44,638 nucleotides of DNA from Bradyrhizobium sp. 149 (GTDB taxonomy: Bacteria; Pseudomonadota; Alphaproteobacteria; Rhizobiales; Xanthobacteraceae), in contig NZ_JADPKK010000021.1 in NCBI RefSeq assembly GCF_023073915.1, positions 1 through 44,638 of the forward strand, written 5' to 3'. Shown here one piece after another: positions 29,101 through 36,299 of this stretch (position 1 is its first letter; the number at the start of each line of letters is the position of its first letter). A program made the position numbers and the translations under genes. A model generated the notes under the pieces. The model was given only the letters and a program-made list of their open reading frames with translations. It searched no databases and had not been told where the DNA came from.

Positions 29101-29553
29101 GGCCCTGATCGCCGTGTAAAGGTCCTTCTGAAATTGGGCGGCAGCCTGGATGGAGGAACTGCCGTGGTAGGTGAAAGGCTGGATGTTGGCCTCGTTGAGA
29201 CCTTCGATTGCGATCACGCTGTTCGGATAGGCTGTGATGAAGCCATCGAGGGAAGCGAGGAACTGGGCAATTCCTGCCGCACCCGAGGCCGGCAGGCTGG
29301 ATGCCACGACGAAGTCGAACTTCACGCCGGCCGCTGCAAGCGCATCGATCACCGGGATTGACGACGGGTCCATCGAAAGGGAATCCCGAATCGTCGTGAC
29401 GCCGAGATAGCGCAGGCCGTCGACGATCAGACTCGAGTTGGCGTAAGTTCCCCAGGCGGAGGCGGCTGAATAGGCTGCATGCGCGTTGACTGCGATTGAA
29501 TCGACGAACGCATGCGCGGAGAGGACTGCGGATGAAGTGCTGGTCGTCGTCAT
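26191..29553 (-). CDS. large secreted protein: glycoside-hydrolase-like domain, repeats and RTX-like type I secretion C-terminus
   Basis: 1120 residues with no N-terminal signal, as expected for type I secretion. Residues about 10-300 form a TIM-barrel-like domain with candidate catalytic Glu121 in IEGLNEANI and Glu222 in VITETGYTT, 101 apart. A beta-rich linker with a Pro-rich patch (IPPPP, about residue 415) follows. Residues about 535-1015 contain degenerate repeats. The C-terminus has one GGNGNDLF nonapeptide (from residue 1032), then HISGFHAG, VIQLS and a hydrophobic end NFLLV, typical of RTX-type secretion signals. ATG 29553 has GGAG upstream. It may be a secreted polysaccharide hydrolase or matrix protein. 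No HlyB/HlyD/TolC genes are present in the window. Confidence 0.82.
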   Translation of the reverse strand: MTTTSTSSAVLSAHAFVDSIAVNAHAAYSAASAWGTYANSSLIVDGLRYLGVTTIRDSLSMDPSSIPVIDALAAAGVKFDFVVASSLPASGAAGIAQFLASLDGFITAYPNSVIAIEGLNEANIQPFTYHGSSSIQAAAQFQKDLYTAIRADAHLSDVAVYNLTLGLNDESGYAELGDLSEYSDFSTSHAYVATTTPENYGINYAVDLAATSSPDNPSVITETGYTTLASYSGLGVDQLVQAKSILNSLADAFKNGVTATYLYELLDHGSSSDPEGKFGLFNADGTPKPAATAIHNLTTLLADDDDEGRTPTTPLGYTIDNLPSTGNSMVLGKSNGAYELVVWAEPQLWDDAKDVEISNPTTQAQVHLNSVHKTVTVYDPLNTTKPIATYTNVQDFTVPVSDHPLIIEIDAPAIPPPPAVTDVTGTAAEIVAELSDLNAAGTVNSITLTDTHVLAVSTKATMDYMISHYGSVLSTIKGGYSFAVTTLAPTWGLTENYDSTGALTSTEETAYQSSLPVYQLVTYADGSTAASSYANEAKTTMTVTHSDKSKDIFVYGITDKPYVTEVTHKSASGAVTGKTYIGADGSSTDDYYDSSGSLVSEVKTNADGSSSSTLFTSGVKTAMFVTNTDQSNDNFFYHITGKSYVAEVQHVDASGVVSSVVRTHADGTLDYTEARNPDGTTTSTSFDAKGGKIAQAITHLDGTKDIYALNIKQKAYVTEHSGFDAAGRLVLFERLHADGSYAQKVTITGAITTTHNFDPAGALSSEVVAAASGTSTTSLFSGGLKTKMYVTNADHSQDNFAFDIKGQPYENIVQHISASGQLTSIVRTHVDGTLEYTEVIDPQGTTTGTQYDGHGTKLAQTVRHTDGSSVHDLFNAAGSITQEIVKTADGPTSTSLFTGGVKTKMYVLHADNSQDNYASGVIGQSYVNIVQHVDRAGELTSATRTHADGTLDYTFKAGADGSSTATYYDSNGQLASKVVTQSSGAKDVYTFLSSGVEDKTYNASGVLQKTDLLKANGTHVETANAAGVTLKGGNGNDLFTAAPSTTFVFSGGNDHISGFHAGAAANHDVIQLSKSFAADFADLNITQAGANAIVHLDEGGSILLAHVNSTSLTQDNFLLV
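26556..27951 (-). repeat. degenerate tandem protein repeats in the large secreted protein
   Basis: Within residues about 535-1000, a unit beginning K-T-x-M-x-V recurs at residues about 538, 620, 785 and 903. It contains D-x-S-x-D-x-F/Y, an I-x-G/D-x-x-Y turn, V-x-H and an ADGT/VDGT end. A related unit K-I/L-A-Q-x-x-x-H-x-D-G lies between them at about 692 and 857. Units run about 70-120 residues and alternate in type. The repeats are diverged rather than identical at the DNA level. They are likely an extended beta-rich stalk rather than a site of DNA-level variation. Confidence 0.6.
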
Positions 29554-30275
29554 GGGGCAACTCCACGTTGAAGACTTTCGCTCATCTCTTCCACGCAACT
29601 TTGAGCTTTTCATGTTTGAAGAAGACGAAGTTATCTTCGTTGTGCTGTTTAAATGAGCTCGACGATCGCGCGCGCCGCAGCCGCAAATGTGCGCGCGATG
29701 GTTCCGCGAAGCGCGTGCTCAACGGTTCCATCATGCGTGTCTGATGTTCTCGATGTGGCCGATGCGGACCCGAGATCTTTTCGGTGTTCTCACGGACAAC
29801 GAAGATGTCGGTGCGACGAAAAGGTTGGCAGATGCTCTGTTCGTGGTCAGCCGCGCCGCATCTGCTTGCGTCAGTCGAGCGCACGATCCAGGCCGTGACT
29901 TCAATTGTTGGCCGGATGTCTATTGCGTGTTTCGTGTCGCCGTTGCCGTGAAGCGCAAGATTGCCTGGATGGCTTGCTTCCCTCGCTAGCACAGCAGGAG
30001 AGCCGCGCGGGGCTTCGGCTTTATCGATCCTTTCGCGAGTGGATTTGTCTGGCACATATGAAGTTCCAATGCCGGCTGGCTCTGACTTGCTCGGCGGTGC
30101 GCCGGGCGGTTCGCCGCGAGATACGATGCTTGCGGCGTCGGATTTCAATCGCGGGCGGAGCTGCACGCGAATTCAGTGCCGCACAATGGGCGCTTGGAAA
30201 GCCTGAGGAACTTGGTACATCATCACCGCAGAGCCGGTCGTTGGCATCGGCGGGAATCGTCCAGCAGAGTGATGA
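29554..30275. other. 722-base gap between divergent genes; small hairpin, no convincing gene
   Basis: Frames are open here on both strands, but their translations are low-complexity and carry no motif. A hairpin ACGAAG-TTAT-CTTCGT lies at 29625-29640, 72 bases upstream of the start of the large secreted protein, and could influence its expression. This is the divergent promoter region for that gene and the acetyltransferase at 30276. The rest may be a decayed gene, but I could not identify one. Confidence 0.4.
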
Positions 30276-30839
30276 ATGAGCATGTGGAGACAGGATCTCG
30301 AGCGAAACGCCGCACGCGGCGGTCTGACCGGCGCTTTGATCGCCTACGTCACGTCGCCAGGCTTCGCCCTCGTGTCACGGGCAAGGCTCGCGTCCTGGCT
30401 GAACGTCCGGGGCAGAGGGGGCAGGTTTCTTTCGCGGTTGGTCTGGCGATCGACCGTCAGGAACTACGGATGCTATGTGAGCCCTGCCGCACGGCTCGGA
30501 GCCGGTCTATGCCTGCCGCACCCGGTCGGCATCGTGATCGGCGAAGGCAGCGTGATCGGAAACGACGTGACGATCTACCAAGGCGTCACGCTCGGCCGGG
30601 CTTCGCATGACGTCGACGCCTACCCGTCGATAGATGATGGTGCGGTGATCTACGCTGGCGCAACGTTGCTGGGCCCAATCAGGATCGGGCGCAACGCGAT
30701 CGTTGCGGCACATTCGGTGGTGCTATCCGACGTGCCGGACTTTGCCACGGTCGTGGGTGCGCCTGCGCGCATCGTCGGCTCGGCCAGAACCGAAGACCGG
30801 TTGCAGGCCGCGGACGTCAACCGGGCGGCGTCACGCTAG
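30276..30839 (+). CDS. serine-acetyltransferase-like hexapeptide (LbH) acyltransferase
   Basis: 187 residues: an N-terminal helical region with RLASWLNVRGRGGRFLSRLVWRSTVRN, then left-handed beta-helix hexapeptide turns (GAGLCLPHPVGIVIGEGSVIGNDVTIYQGVTLG with further IRIGRNAIVAAHSVV), and a C-terminal VVGAPARIVGS end. The His of the LPHPVGIVIG turn matches the SAT catalytic histidine. It resembles CysE-like enzymes, but its size and locus fit the polysaccharide O-acetyltransferase subgroup. It is convergent with the acetyltransferase at 30836-31432, and both stop codons use the same CTAG. Acceptor unknown. Confidence 0.85.
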   Translation: MSMWRQDLERNAARGGLTGALIAYVTSPGFALVSRARLASWLNVRGRGGRFLSRLVWRSTVRNYGCYVSPAARLGAGLCLPHPVGIVIGEGSVIGNDVTIYQGVTLGRASHDVDAYPSIDDGAVIYAGATLLGPIRIGRNAIVAAHSVVLSDVPDFATVVGAPARIVGSARTEDRLQAADVNRAASR

Positions 30840-31432
30840 GCGACTTCCGACGCCAAACCTTGCTGTTCGTCCTGGGACTTCGGTGAAATGTCGGAGCGCG
30901 GCAGGATCTTGGCAGGGGCGCCCACCGCAATGGAATTGGGTGGCACGTCCTTGAGCACGACCGCGTTTGCACCGATCATTGAATTGCTGCCCACGGTGAT
31001 GCTGCCGAGGACGACGCATCCGGCCATCAGGGAAGCTCCATCCTCGATCCGCGGCCTGCCCCGATCGGAGTGGTCTTTTCGGCCGAGCGTAATGTGCTGC
31101 AGGAGTGTCACGCGTTTTCCGATATCGCTGGCACCGACGACGATTCCGTACGGATGCGGGATATAAAGACCGCCATCGACGTTCGCCGCCAGGGCGATTT
31201 CCGAGCCGAACAGCAGGCATGTGAACCACCAGACGATGCGGCGGAGAATCCTGCCGACGAGCGGTATGCGGAAGAGCGCTTCCTGGATGCGCCAGGCGAA
31301 AACGAACTGGAATCCCGGCGTCAACAACAGCATGCGCGCAACAAATGCAAAGCTGACCGGGGTGTGCTCGCGCGAGGCGTAGTGGGCAAGATCCTCTTTG
31401 ATCTTGTCGATGATCGTCATCTTCTGGGTCAT
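30836..31432 (-). CDS. serine-acetyltransferase-like hexapeptide acyltransferase
   Basis: 198 residues with the order expected of a CysE-type fold: a helical N-terminal domain, then the hexapeptide region including IPHPYGIVVGASDIGKRVTLLQHITLG, GRPRIEDGASLMAGCVVLGSITVGSNSMIGANAVV, and LKDVPPNSIAVGAPAKIL. The IPHPYG His is the likely catalytic base. ATG 31432 is chosen because GGAG lies nine bases upstream. It is a second enzyme of this fold facing the one at 30276, so the locus has two candidate acetylases of the same type. Confidence 0.85.
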   Translation of the reverse strand: MTQKMTIIDKIKEDLAHYASREHTPVSFAFVARMLLLTPGFQFVFAWRIQEALFRIPLVGRILRRIVWWFTCLLFGSEIALAANVDGGLYIPHPYGIVVGASDIGKRVTLLQHITLGRKDHSDRGRPRIEDGASLMAGCVVLGSITVGSNSMIGANAVVLKDVPPNSIAVGAPAKILPRSDISPKSQDEQQGLASEVA

Positions 31433-31515
31433 CAACGTGAGCTCCGCAACGCCGGCTGGGCGCTGGCTAGATCCAAATGGCCTCGGCCGGTCGGCAAGGC
31501 GGTCTTCGTTTCCGC

Positions 31516-32793
31516 TCAGCCGCCGCTGTCGGGAGAGGGCGATGCGCCGGTCGAACGAAACGCCCCCGCCAGGAACCAAGCGCGCATGAGCAACAGGATA
31601 ACTGCGGTCGCGAAAATTGCAATTCCCGCGCCAGTCAGGCCGAAAGTGACAATGCCGACGCAGGTCATTGCGGTCGAAAGACAGACGCCGACGGTGTTGA
31701 TGGCCGCGTAGGACGCGTCCTTTTTCGTGCTCAGGAGACCGACATTGCCCAGATCCGAGCACGAGCGCAGCACCGCCGCCGCAAGCAGCAGCAGGAACAG
31801 GCCCCGATGTTCGCTCAGTCCTTCCATGGCCATGTAGCGCAGCGCCACTTCGCTTGCCGCAAAAATGGCCACAGCCGCACCCGTGGAAATCGAGATGACC
31901 TTGTAGAATTCAACGCGAAGGGCTTCGCGCCATGCCTCGCGATTGCCGCTCGCATAGGTCGACACGAGAATGGGCAGGGCAGCCTGAACGATGGCAGTCG
32001 ATACCAGCGTCTGTAACGAATTGGCGAGCGACCAGAAGAACGTATAGATGCCCGTTGCCGACAGTCCGAGGAAGAAGCTCACGATGTATCGGTCGAGATA
32101 CATGAGCCCGACAAGGCTGACGTCGCTCACATAGATGTGCCAGGACCTCTTGAGGCGATTGCTGATCCAGTCGAAATCGAACTCCCGCGAGAGCACGCCG
32201 CCGAGCTTCCACTTTCTTGCCATGATGCCGAGTGCGAAAAGGGCAAAAACGTTCGAGACGATCCAGGCGCACAGCACCGTTTCGATCGAGCGGAATTGCG
32301 GAAACAACACGCCGAGGCCGATGACAAAGGGAATCCACGCGGCGGAACGCAGCAGAACGAGCACATTGGCTTCGAGCGCCTTGTCGAGACCGATCAGCGG
32401 AAGATGCAGATCGAGCCCGATTGTCTCAAGCCACACCAGGACGGCGATCAATGCGTAAAGCAGGGTGACCGTCCGGTGCAGGTAGAACGACAGCAATAGC
32501 GCCAGGACCGTAGCCAGACTCAGCGAAACGATTGTGACGAACAAGCGATTCCGGACTCGGATTGCCGCTTCAGCCGGCGATAATCCGACGACCTCGCGCG
32601 CCACGAAATAATTCAGGCCCCACCCGATCACCGCCGGCGCGAGGCCGGTCACGCCGACCGTCAGCCCATAAACGCCGGCCGCGTCATAACCCAGGTATTT
32701 GATGACGTAAAAGGAGAGCAGGAATCGAAGCCCGAGCGTCGCCAATCGAATGAGCACATTCGCGAACGCAACCAGCTTCTGGGGGATTGGCAT
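31516..32793 (-). CDS. Wzx-like polysaccharide flippase
   Basis: 425 residues of alternating hydrophobic segments (about twelve), with the N-terminal motif region LGLRFLLSFYVIKYLGYDAAGVYGLTVGVTGLAPAVIGWGL seen in the MATE/Wzx-type exporter superfamily. A charged loop DDFDWISNRLKRSWHIYVSDVSLVGLMYLDR also fits. This family moves lipid-linked repeat units across the inner membrane. It is 83 bases from the start of the downstream acetyltransferase on the same strand. It is the only flippase-like gene in the window, so it is the best candidate for this pathway. Confidence 0.82.
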   Translation of the reverse strand: MPIPQKLVAFANVLIRLATLGLRFLLSFYVIKYLGYDAAGVYGLTVGVTGLAPAVIGWGLNYFVAREVVGLSPAEAAIRVRNRLFVTIVSLSLATVLALLLSFYLHRTVTLLYALIAVLVWLETIGLDLHLPLIGLDKALEANVLVLLRSAAWIPFVIGLGVLFPQFRSIETVLCAWIVSNVFALFALGIMARKWKLGGVLSREFDFDWISNRLKRSWHIYVSDVSLVGLMYLDRYIVSFFLGLSATGIYTFFWSLANSLQTLVSTAIVQAALPILVSTYASGNREAWREALRVEFYKVISISTGAAVAIFAASEVALRYMAMEGLSEHRGLFLLLLAAAVLRSCSDLGNVGLLSTKKDASYAAINTVGVCLSTAMTCVGIVTFGLTGAGIAIFATAVILLLMRAWFLAGAFRSTGASPSPDSGG

Positions 32794-33450
32794 TGTCGGG
32801 GCACCGATAATCCGTGATAGCGCAGGGCAAGCACATCATCCGACCGGTGTCAAAGGCGAAGCGTCATCGCGCGGAATGACGTTCACTCGTTATGCGCGAA
32901 AAACATTCGACGGCCGCTGGTTCGCCGAAATTTTGGCCGCCATGCCTCATCACAGGCAGGGATGTGGTCAGAACCGAGTGCGCAAGACAGCTTTCAGGTC
33001 ACGTCGCAGCGTGTTGCGATATTGAGGCGCGCTCGGCGATCCAGAACGATCGGAAGGTCAGATAGCGGCCGCAATGCGGGGAGGCATCCCGAACCGACGT
33101 GCATACCCGGCTTATCATTTGCCTGTGCAACGAGGCGATCGGTCGGCTGGCTTCCATCGCGACTGCCCTCGCGAATGCGCAGCCCTGGAGTTGGCGAGGC
33201 TGGCCGTGGGAGCTCGCGTGCCGTCTAGCTGAACGGCCAAGTTTCGATCCGTACGGTTCCCGCTCGTGCATCGGGCGCCAGGCTGGTCGTCGCAGGCGAT
33301 GGCCGATCGCGGTGTTCATTCGATCTTAGCCTTCGCTGGCCGATTGCCGGATTCCGAGCAAATTAGTCAACGCACCTTTTACAGTTCCGGGCCTAGGCTG
33401 ATCGAAAGGCGAGAAAAAAGAAGGTATGGGTTAACCAAGGGGAGGGTGGA
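32794..33450. other. 657-base gap without a supportable gene
   Basis: Only Arg/Ala/Ser-rich frames are open, on both strands, without motifs. The last bases before 33451 hold a strong ribosome binding site for the small gene that follows. The region could contain the promoter for the Wzx-like gene on minus, near 32800, but I could not name its elements. Confidence 0.4.
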
Positions 33451-33666
33451 ATGAAGGCGAAACTCACGCGCGATAGCGCGAGGGCGCTTGTCGACGCAGG
33501 CTACATGCCTCTGGCACATTATATAGAGATGTTCGGCGAAGACGCTCCACCAGAGACGATCTCGCCCAGCATTGTGCCGAAAAAGCGGCGTAGCGCACCG
33601 GTCAAGAAGCTGCCGGCCGAGGCCGTTCAGGTGAAGCTCGACCGTCACTCACGCCGGCGCCCCTGA
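33451..33666 (+). CDS. small basic protein, 71 aa
   Basis: Begins MKAKLTRDSARALVDAGYM, with a central PPETISPSIVPKKRRSAPV segment and a strongly basic C-terminus. GGGGAGGGTGGA immediately before the ATG is a very strong ribosome binding site, which supports the start. No named family is recognised. It is convergent with, and overlaps by 22 bases, the acyltransferase at 33645. The basic tail would suit nucleic-acid or membrane-surface binding, but that is inference. Confidence 0.65.
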   Translation: MKAKLTRDSARALVDAGYMPLAHYIEMFGEDAPPETISPSIVPKKRRSAPVKKLPAEAVQVKLDRHSRRRP

Positions 33667-34856
33667 TGATCGAACCTGGCATGGTCGCGTAGATCGTCTC
33701 GCGAGAGCGGGCTGGCGACCGCGCTCTGGACTTCGACCGAGGTCTTCCGCTCGTGAGTACCAAGGAGGGCCGCGACGGCCTCCCGCAGCCGGACCTCGAT
33801 CAGCTCATATGTGATCGTCGAGGCAACGAACGAAGACAGCAGCCCGAGAACGACGAACATAGGCCAAACCACCCAGGGTGAGTAGCCCTGGGAAACCAGT
33901 CGTGCCCCGATCACCTGCAACGGGTAGAGCGCGAACGGGTGAACGAGATACAGGCTGTAGCTGATCTTGCCAACGAATTGCGGTGAGGCCTTCGACAACT
34001 GCTGCGCAATGGTCGAAGCCGGGTTCAGGACTGTCGAAAACAGGATGAGGGCCGGAAGCAGCCCCACGAACGGATGTACATATTCCAGCAGCATGTACAT
34101 CAGTGCCAGGCACGCGACGCTGAGCAACAGCCCCGATATGCCTCGCGCTCCGATGCGCAGTTCGATCGCTCTCAGCGCGAATCCGACCATGAAATAGGCC
34201 GAAATCGGAAAGTAGAGAACGGCGATGACCCCCGCCAGAACGAGCAGGGCGGTCACCTGTCGCGAGCGCGCGGCGAAATAGTAGGCTGCCGCGAACCACA
34301 AATAGAAGACCCACTCGTAGGTCAGCGTCCATGCGTTCTGCTGCCCAAGCGGCAGGTTCAGGATGTCGGGGAGGAAGAACAGGTTCGCGAGGAATATCTT
34401 CACGTAGTCCAGCGCGTCGATGTCCTTGAAGAATTTGTATCCGACCAGCGGCCCGATGACGAAGAGGGCGAGATGAAGGATGACAAATACAGGAAGGATG
34501 CGCAGGCAGCGGTCGATGAAGAATTTAGAAACCACCTGGTGCCGGACGAGGCTGGCCGGGATCAGGTACCCGCTTATCATGAAGAAAACTTCGACCCCGC
34601 GGCCGAAGGTTCCGATGATTGCATCGAACCACGACGGCATGGGCGGCAGGAAGCCGGCCGTGAGAGGCATGTCATAGAGATGAACGAGCAAGACGCTTAG
34701 CGCGGCGAGGCCGCGTAGCCCCTGGATCGACGGCTCAAAGAGCCGGGCTTGGGCCGCGGAGCCGTGCCGCCCAAAGATATTGTGCCTGCTGTCGGATACT
34801 CTCTTGGCGAAATCCTTCGCCCTCTCCGCGCCCGATGGTCGTTCGAGAAGAGCCAT
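33645..34856 (-). CDS. acyltransferase-3 family integral membrane protein
   Basis: 403 residues with a cytoplasmic N-terminal stretch, then the family signature IQGLRGLAALSVLLVH (His near residue 59) and RGVEVFFMISGYLIPASL, and about ten membrane segments. It is expected to add acyl groups on the periplasmic side of the inner membrane. The preceding Wzy-like gene ends with TGA overlapping its ATG, so translation is coupled; this is the tightest assembly link of any acyltransferase in the window. A GTG at 34859 is an alternative start. Confidence 0.9.
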   Translation of the reverse strand: MALLERPSGAERAKDFAKRVSDSRHNIFGRHGSAAQARLFEPSIQGLRGLAALSVLLVHLYDMPLTAGFLPPMPSWFDAIIGTFGRGVEVFFMISGYLIPASLVRHQVVSKFFIDRCLRILPVFVILHLALFVIGPLVGYKFFKDIDALDYVKIFLANLFFLPDILNLPLGQQNAWTLTYEWVFYLWFAAAYYFAARSRQVTALLVLAGVIAVLYFPISAYFMVGFALRAIELRIGARGISGLLLSVACLALMYMLLEYVHPFVGLLPALILFSTVLNPASTIAQQLSKASPQFVGKISYSLYLVHPFALYPLQVIGARLVSQGYSPWVVWPMFVVLGLLSSFVASTITYELIEVRLREAVAALLGTHERKTSVEVQSAVASPLSRDDLRDHARFDHQGRRRE

Positions 34857-36172
34857 CACCCGCTTGCAACCTTCAGGAGCTGCGGCGGCTGCCCCATAGC
34901 ATTGCGGTTCGCGCGCAGAAGCGGCGACGGCTTTCCGAAAACTTCACTGAACGCCATGGTGATCACCAACAGACCGCTCGCAGGGCCGTAACCGAGAACG
35001 GTTATGGTGTAGAAGTTCATCACAAAGATGGCAGTGAGCTTGTAGATATCGCGAGTCCTGGCCACGGCCATGATCACGAAGATCACGAAGATCACGAAGA
35101 TCGGACCAAACATCAGATAGGTTCCGATGTAGAAATTATCCACGGGCACGTAATAGCTGGCTTTGTTTGAGAACAGCTGCTGCGGATAGTTGAAGCAGCC
35201 CAGTCCGCAACCGGTGAAATATCCCAGCGGCATTAGATCGTTCATGTAGACGAACGGCAGCTGCCAGCTGTTGTTGATGCGATCCTGCAGGCTGTACAGG
35301 CCCTTTGCGATTCTGCCCAAATTGGTCCCGCTGAACGCCAGCATCAAAGCCGGCGGGACGAGGAGGCAGGCAAAGGACCAGAGCGCCAGCGAACGAAGCG
35401 CAGCGAAACGATGGCGTTCGTCGAACGCGCGAACTAGCAGCAGGGCGCCGAGGTAGATCACCAGGACGCCCAGCGCGGTCTTGTTGGTCGAAACCTGAAT
35501 CGCATAAAGGGCGGGACCCGCCCAAAACAGGCACCAGAGCACGCTCTTGCGAATGGAGGTGAAGACATAGGTTATCAACACGAAATACGCAGCCATGGTG
35601 CTGTCGGCGGCGAACCCCGAGATGCGGCTTTCGCCGCCCGTCCACCAGAGTCGTGCCGCGGTTCGCGTCGCGCCGAAAGATTCGTATGAGAAGGCGACCC
35701 ATGGCAGCCGCGAATGCGCGGACCAGAAGATCCCGATCATCGAGGCGAAGAAGAGAAAATAGACGACGTTCAGCAGGAGTTTCTGGTCCTTGAACTCGCG
35801 GCCGCAAAAGCAAAATCCGACGAAGGCGGGCGCGATCATTTTCATCGAAGAGGCCAGCCCCTTCGTCTCTCCAAGGAATACGTAGCCGAGAAAAAGTGCG
35901 AAAATTGTATAAAGAACGAGCAGGATGGCGAGGATGCTGCCTTGCTTGAACGCATATCTGTATGTGAATGCTCCGACGCAGGCGAATGCAAACAAGTCAG
36001 GAACGAACCAGAGGGCGTCCAGATGCGTGAGGCTCGCATAATACCGGAAGACGCCGGCGAAGGCGTCGCGGCTGAAATAGAGCAGCACCGCGCAGCCTTC
36101 GAGGGTAGGCAGCGTCCAGGCCGAGGCTGGGGCCTCGCGCTTTTCGGCGAGCGGCGTTGTCGGTTGATCCAT
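34856..36172 (-). CDS. polytopic membrane protein, Wzy / O-antigen-polymerase-like
   Basis: 438 residues with about ten to twelve hydrophobic segments. A large periplasmic loop (about residues 170-190, with GGESRISGFAADSTMAAYF) and the closing GCFNYPQQLFSNKASYYV region are reminiscent of Wzy and O-antigen ligase proteins, which have poor sequence conservation. It stops in overlap with the acyltransferase at 33645. A 9-base tandem repeat at 35072-35102 lies in a late membrane segment. It is 127 bases from the divergent ligase-like gene at 36300. Assignment as polymerase is inference from topology and locus. Confidence 0.72.
   Translation of the reverse strand: MDQPTTPLAEKREAPASAWTLPTLEGCAVLLYFSRDAFAGVFRYYASLTHLDALWFVPDLFAFACVGAFTYRYAFKQGSILAILLVLYTIFALFLGYVFLGETKGLASSMKMIAPAFVGFCFCGREFKDQKLLLNVVYFLFFASMIGIFWSAHSRLPWVAFSYESFGATRTAARLWWTGGESRISGFAADSTMAAYFVLITYVFTSIRKSVLWCLFWAGPALYAIQVSTNKTALGVLVIYLGALLLVRAFDERHRFAALRSLALWSFACLLVPPALMLAFSGTNLGRIAKGLYSLQDRINNSWQLPFVYMNDLMPLGYFTGCGLGCFNYPQQLFSNKASYYVPVDNFYIGTYLMFGPIFVIFVIFVIMAVARTRDIYKLTAIFVMNFYTITVLGYGPASGLLVITMAFSEVFGKPSPLLRANRNAMGQPPQLLKVASG
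35072..35102 (-). repeat. 9-bp in-frame tandem repeat in the Wzy-like gene
   Basis: GATCACGAA occurs three times in a row (35072-35080, 35081-35089, 35090-35098) with a partial fourth (GATC). On the coding strand it gives repeated Ile-Phe-Val residues within a membrane segment. Because the unit is a multiple of three, changes in copy number would alter helix length without breaking the frame. No other DNA-level repeat of this kind was noted besides the one at 36392-36409. Confidence 0.75.
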
Positions 36173-36299
36173 CGTAGGGCCTTCGGTTAGATCGCGCGTG
36201 CTGTCAGAGACCGATAGGCCGATCGATAGCGTAGCAAATTGTCTCGATTTTGGTCATTCTACACATCTGGCTTAATGAAGTGATCGCCGATTCCGCAGC

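Noticed and set aside
26191..29553. LapG-type cleavage site in the large secreted protein as a substrate of the BTLCP peptidase
   Set aside because: No N-terminal retention module typical of LapA-type adhesins is visible, since the barrel-like domain begins almost at once; the link is too weak to state as a substrate.
29582..30166. A long minus-strand open frame upstream of the large secreted protein
   Set aside because: The translation is low-complexity and basic with no family motif, and it overlaps the likely promoter region; better explained as a chance open frame in GC-rich DNA.
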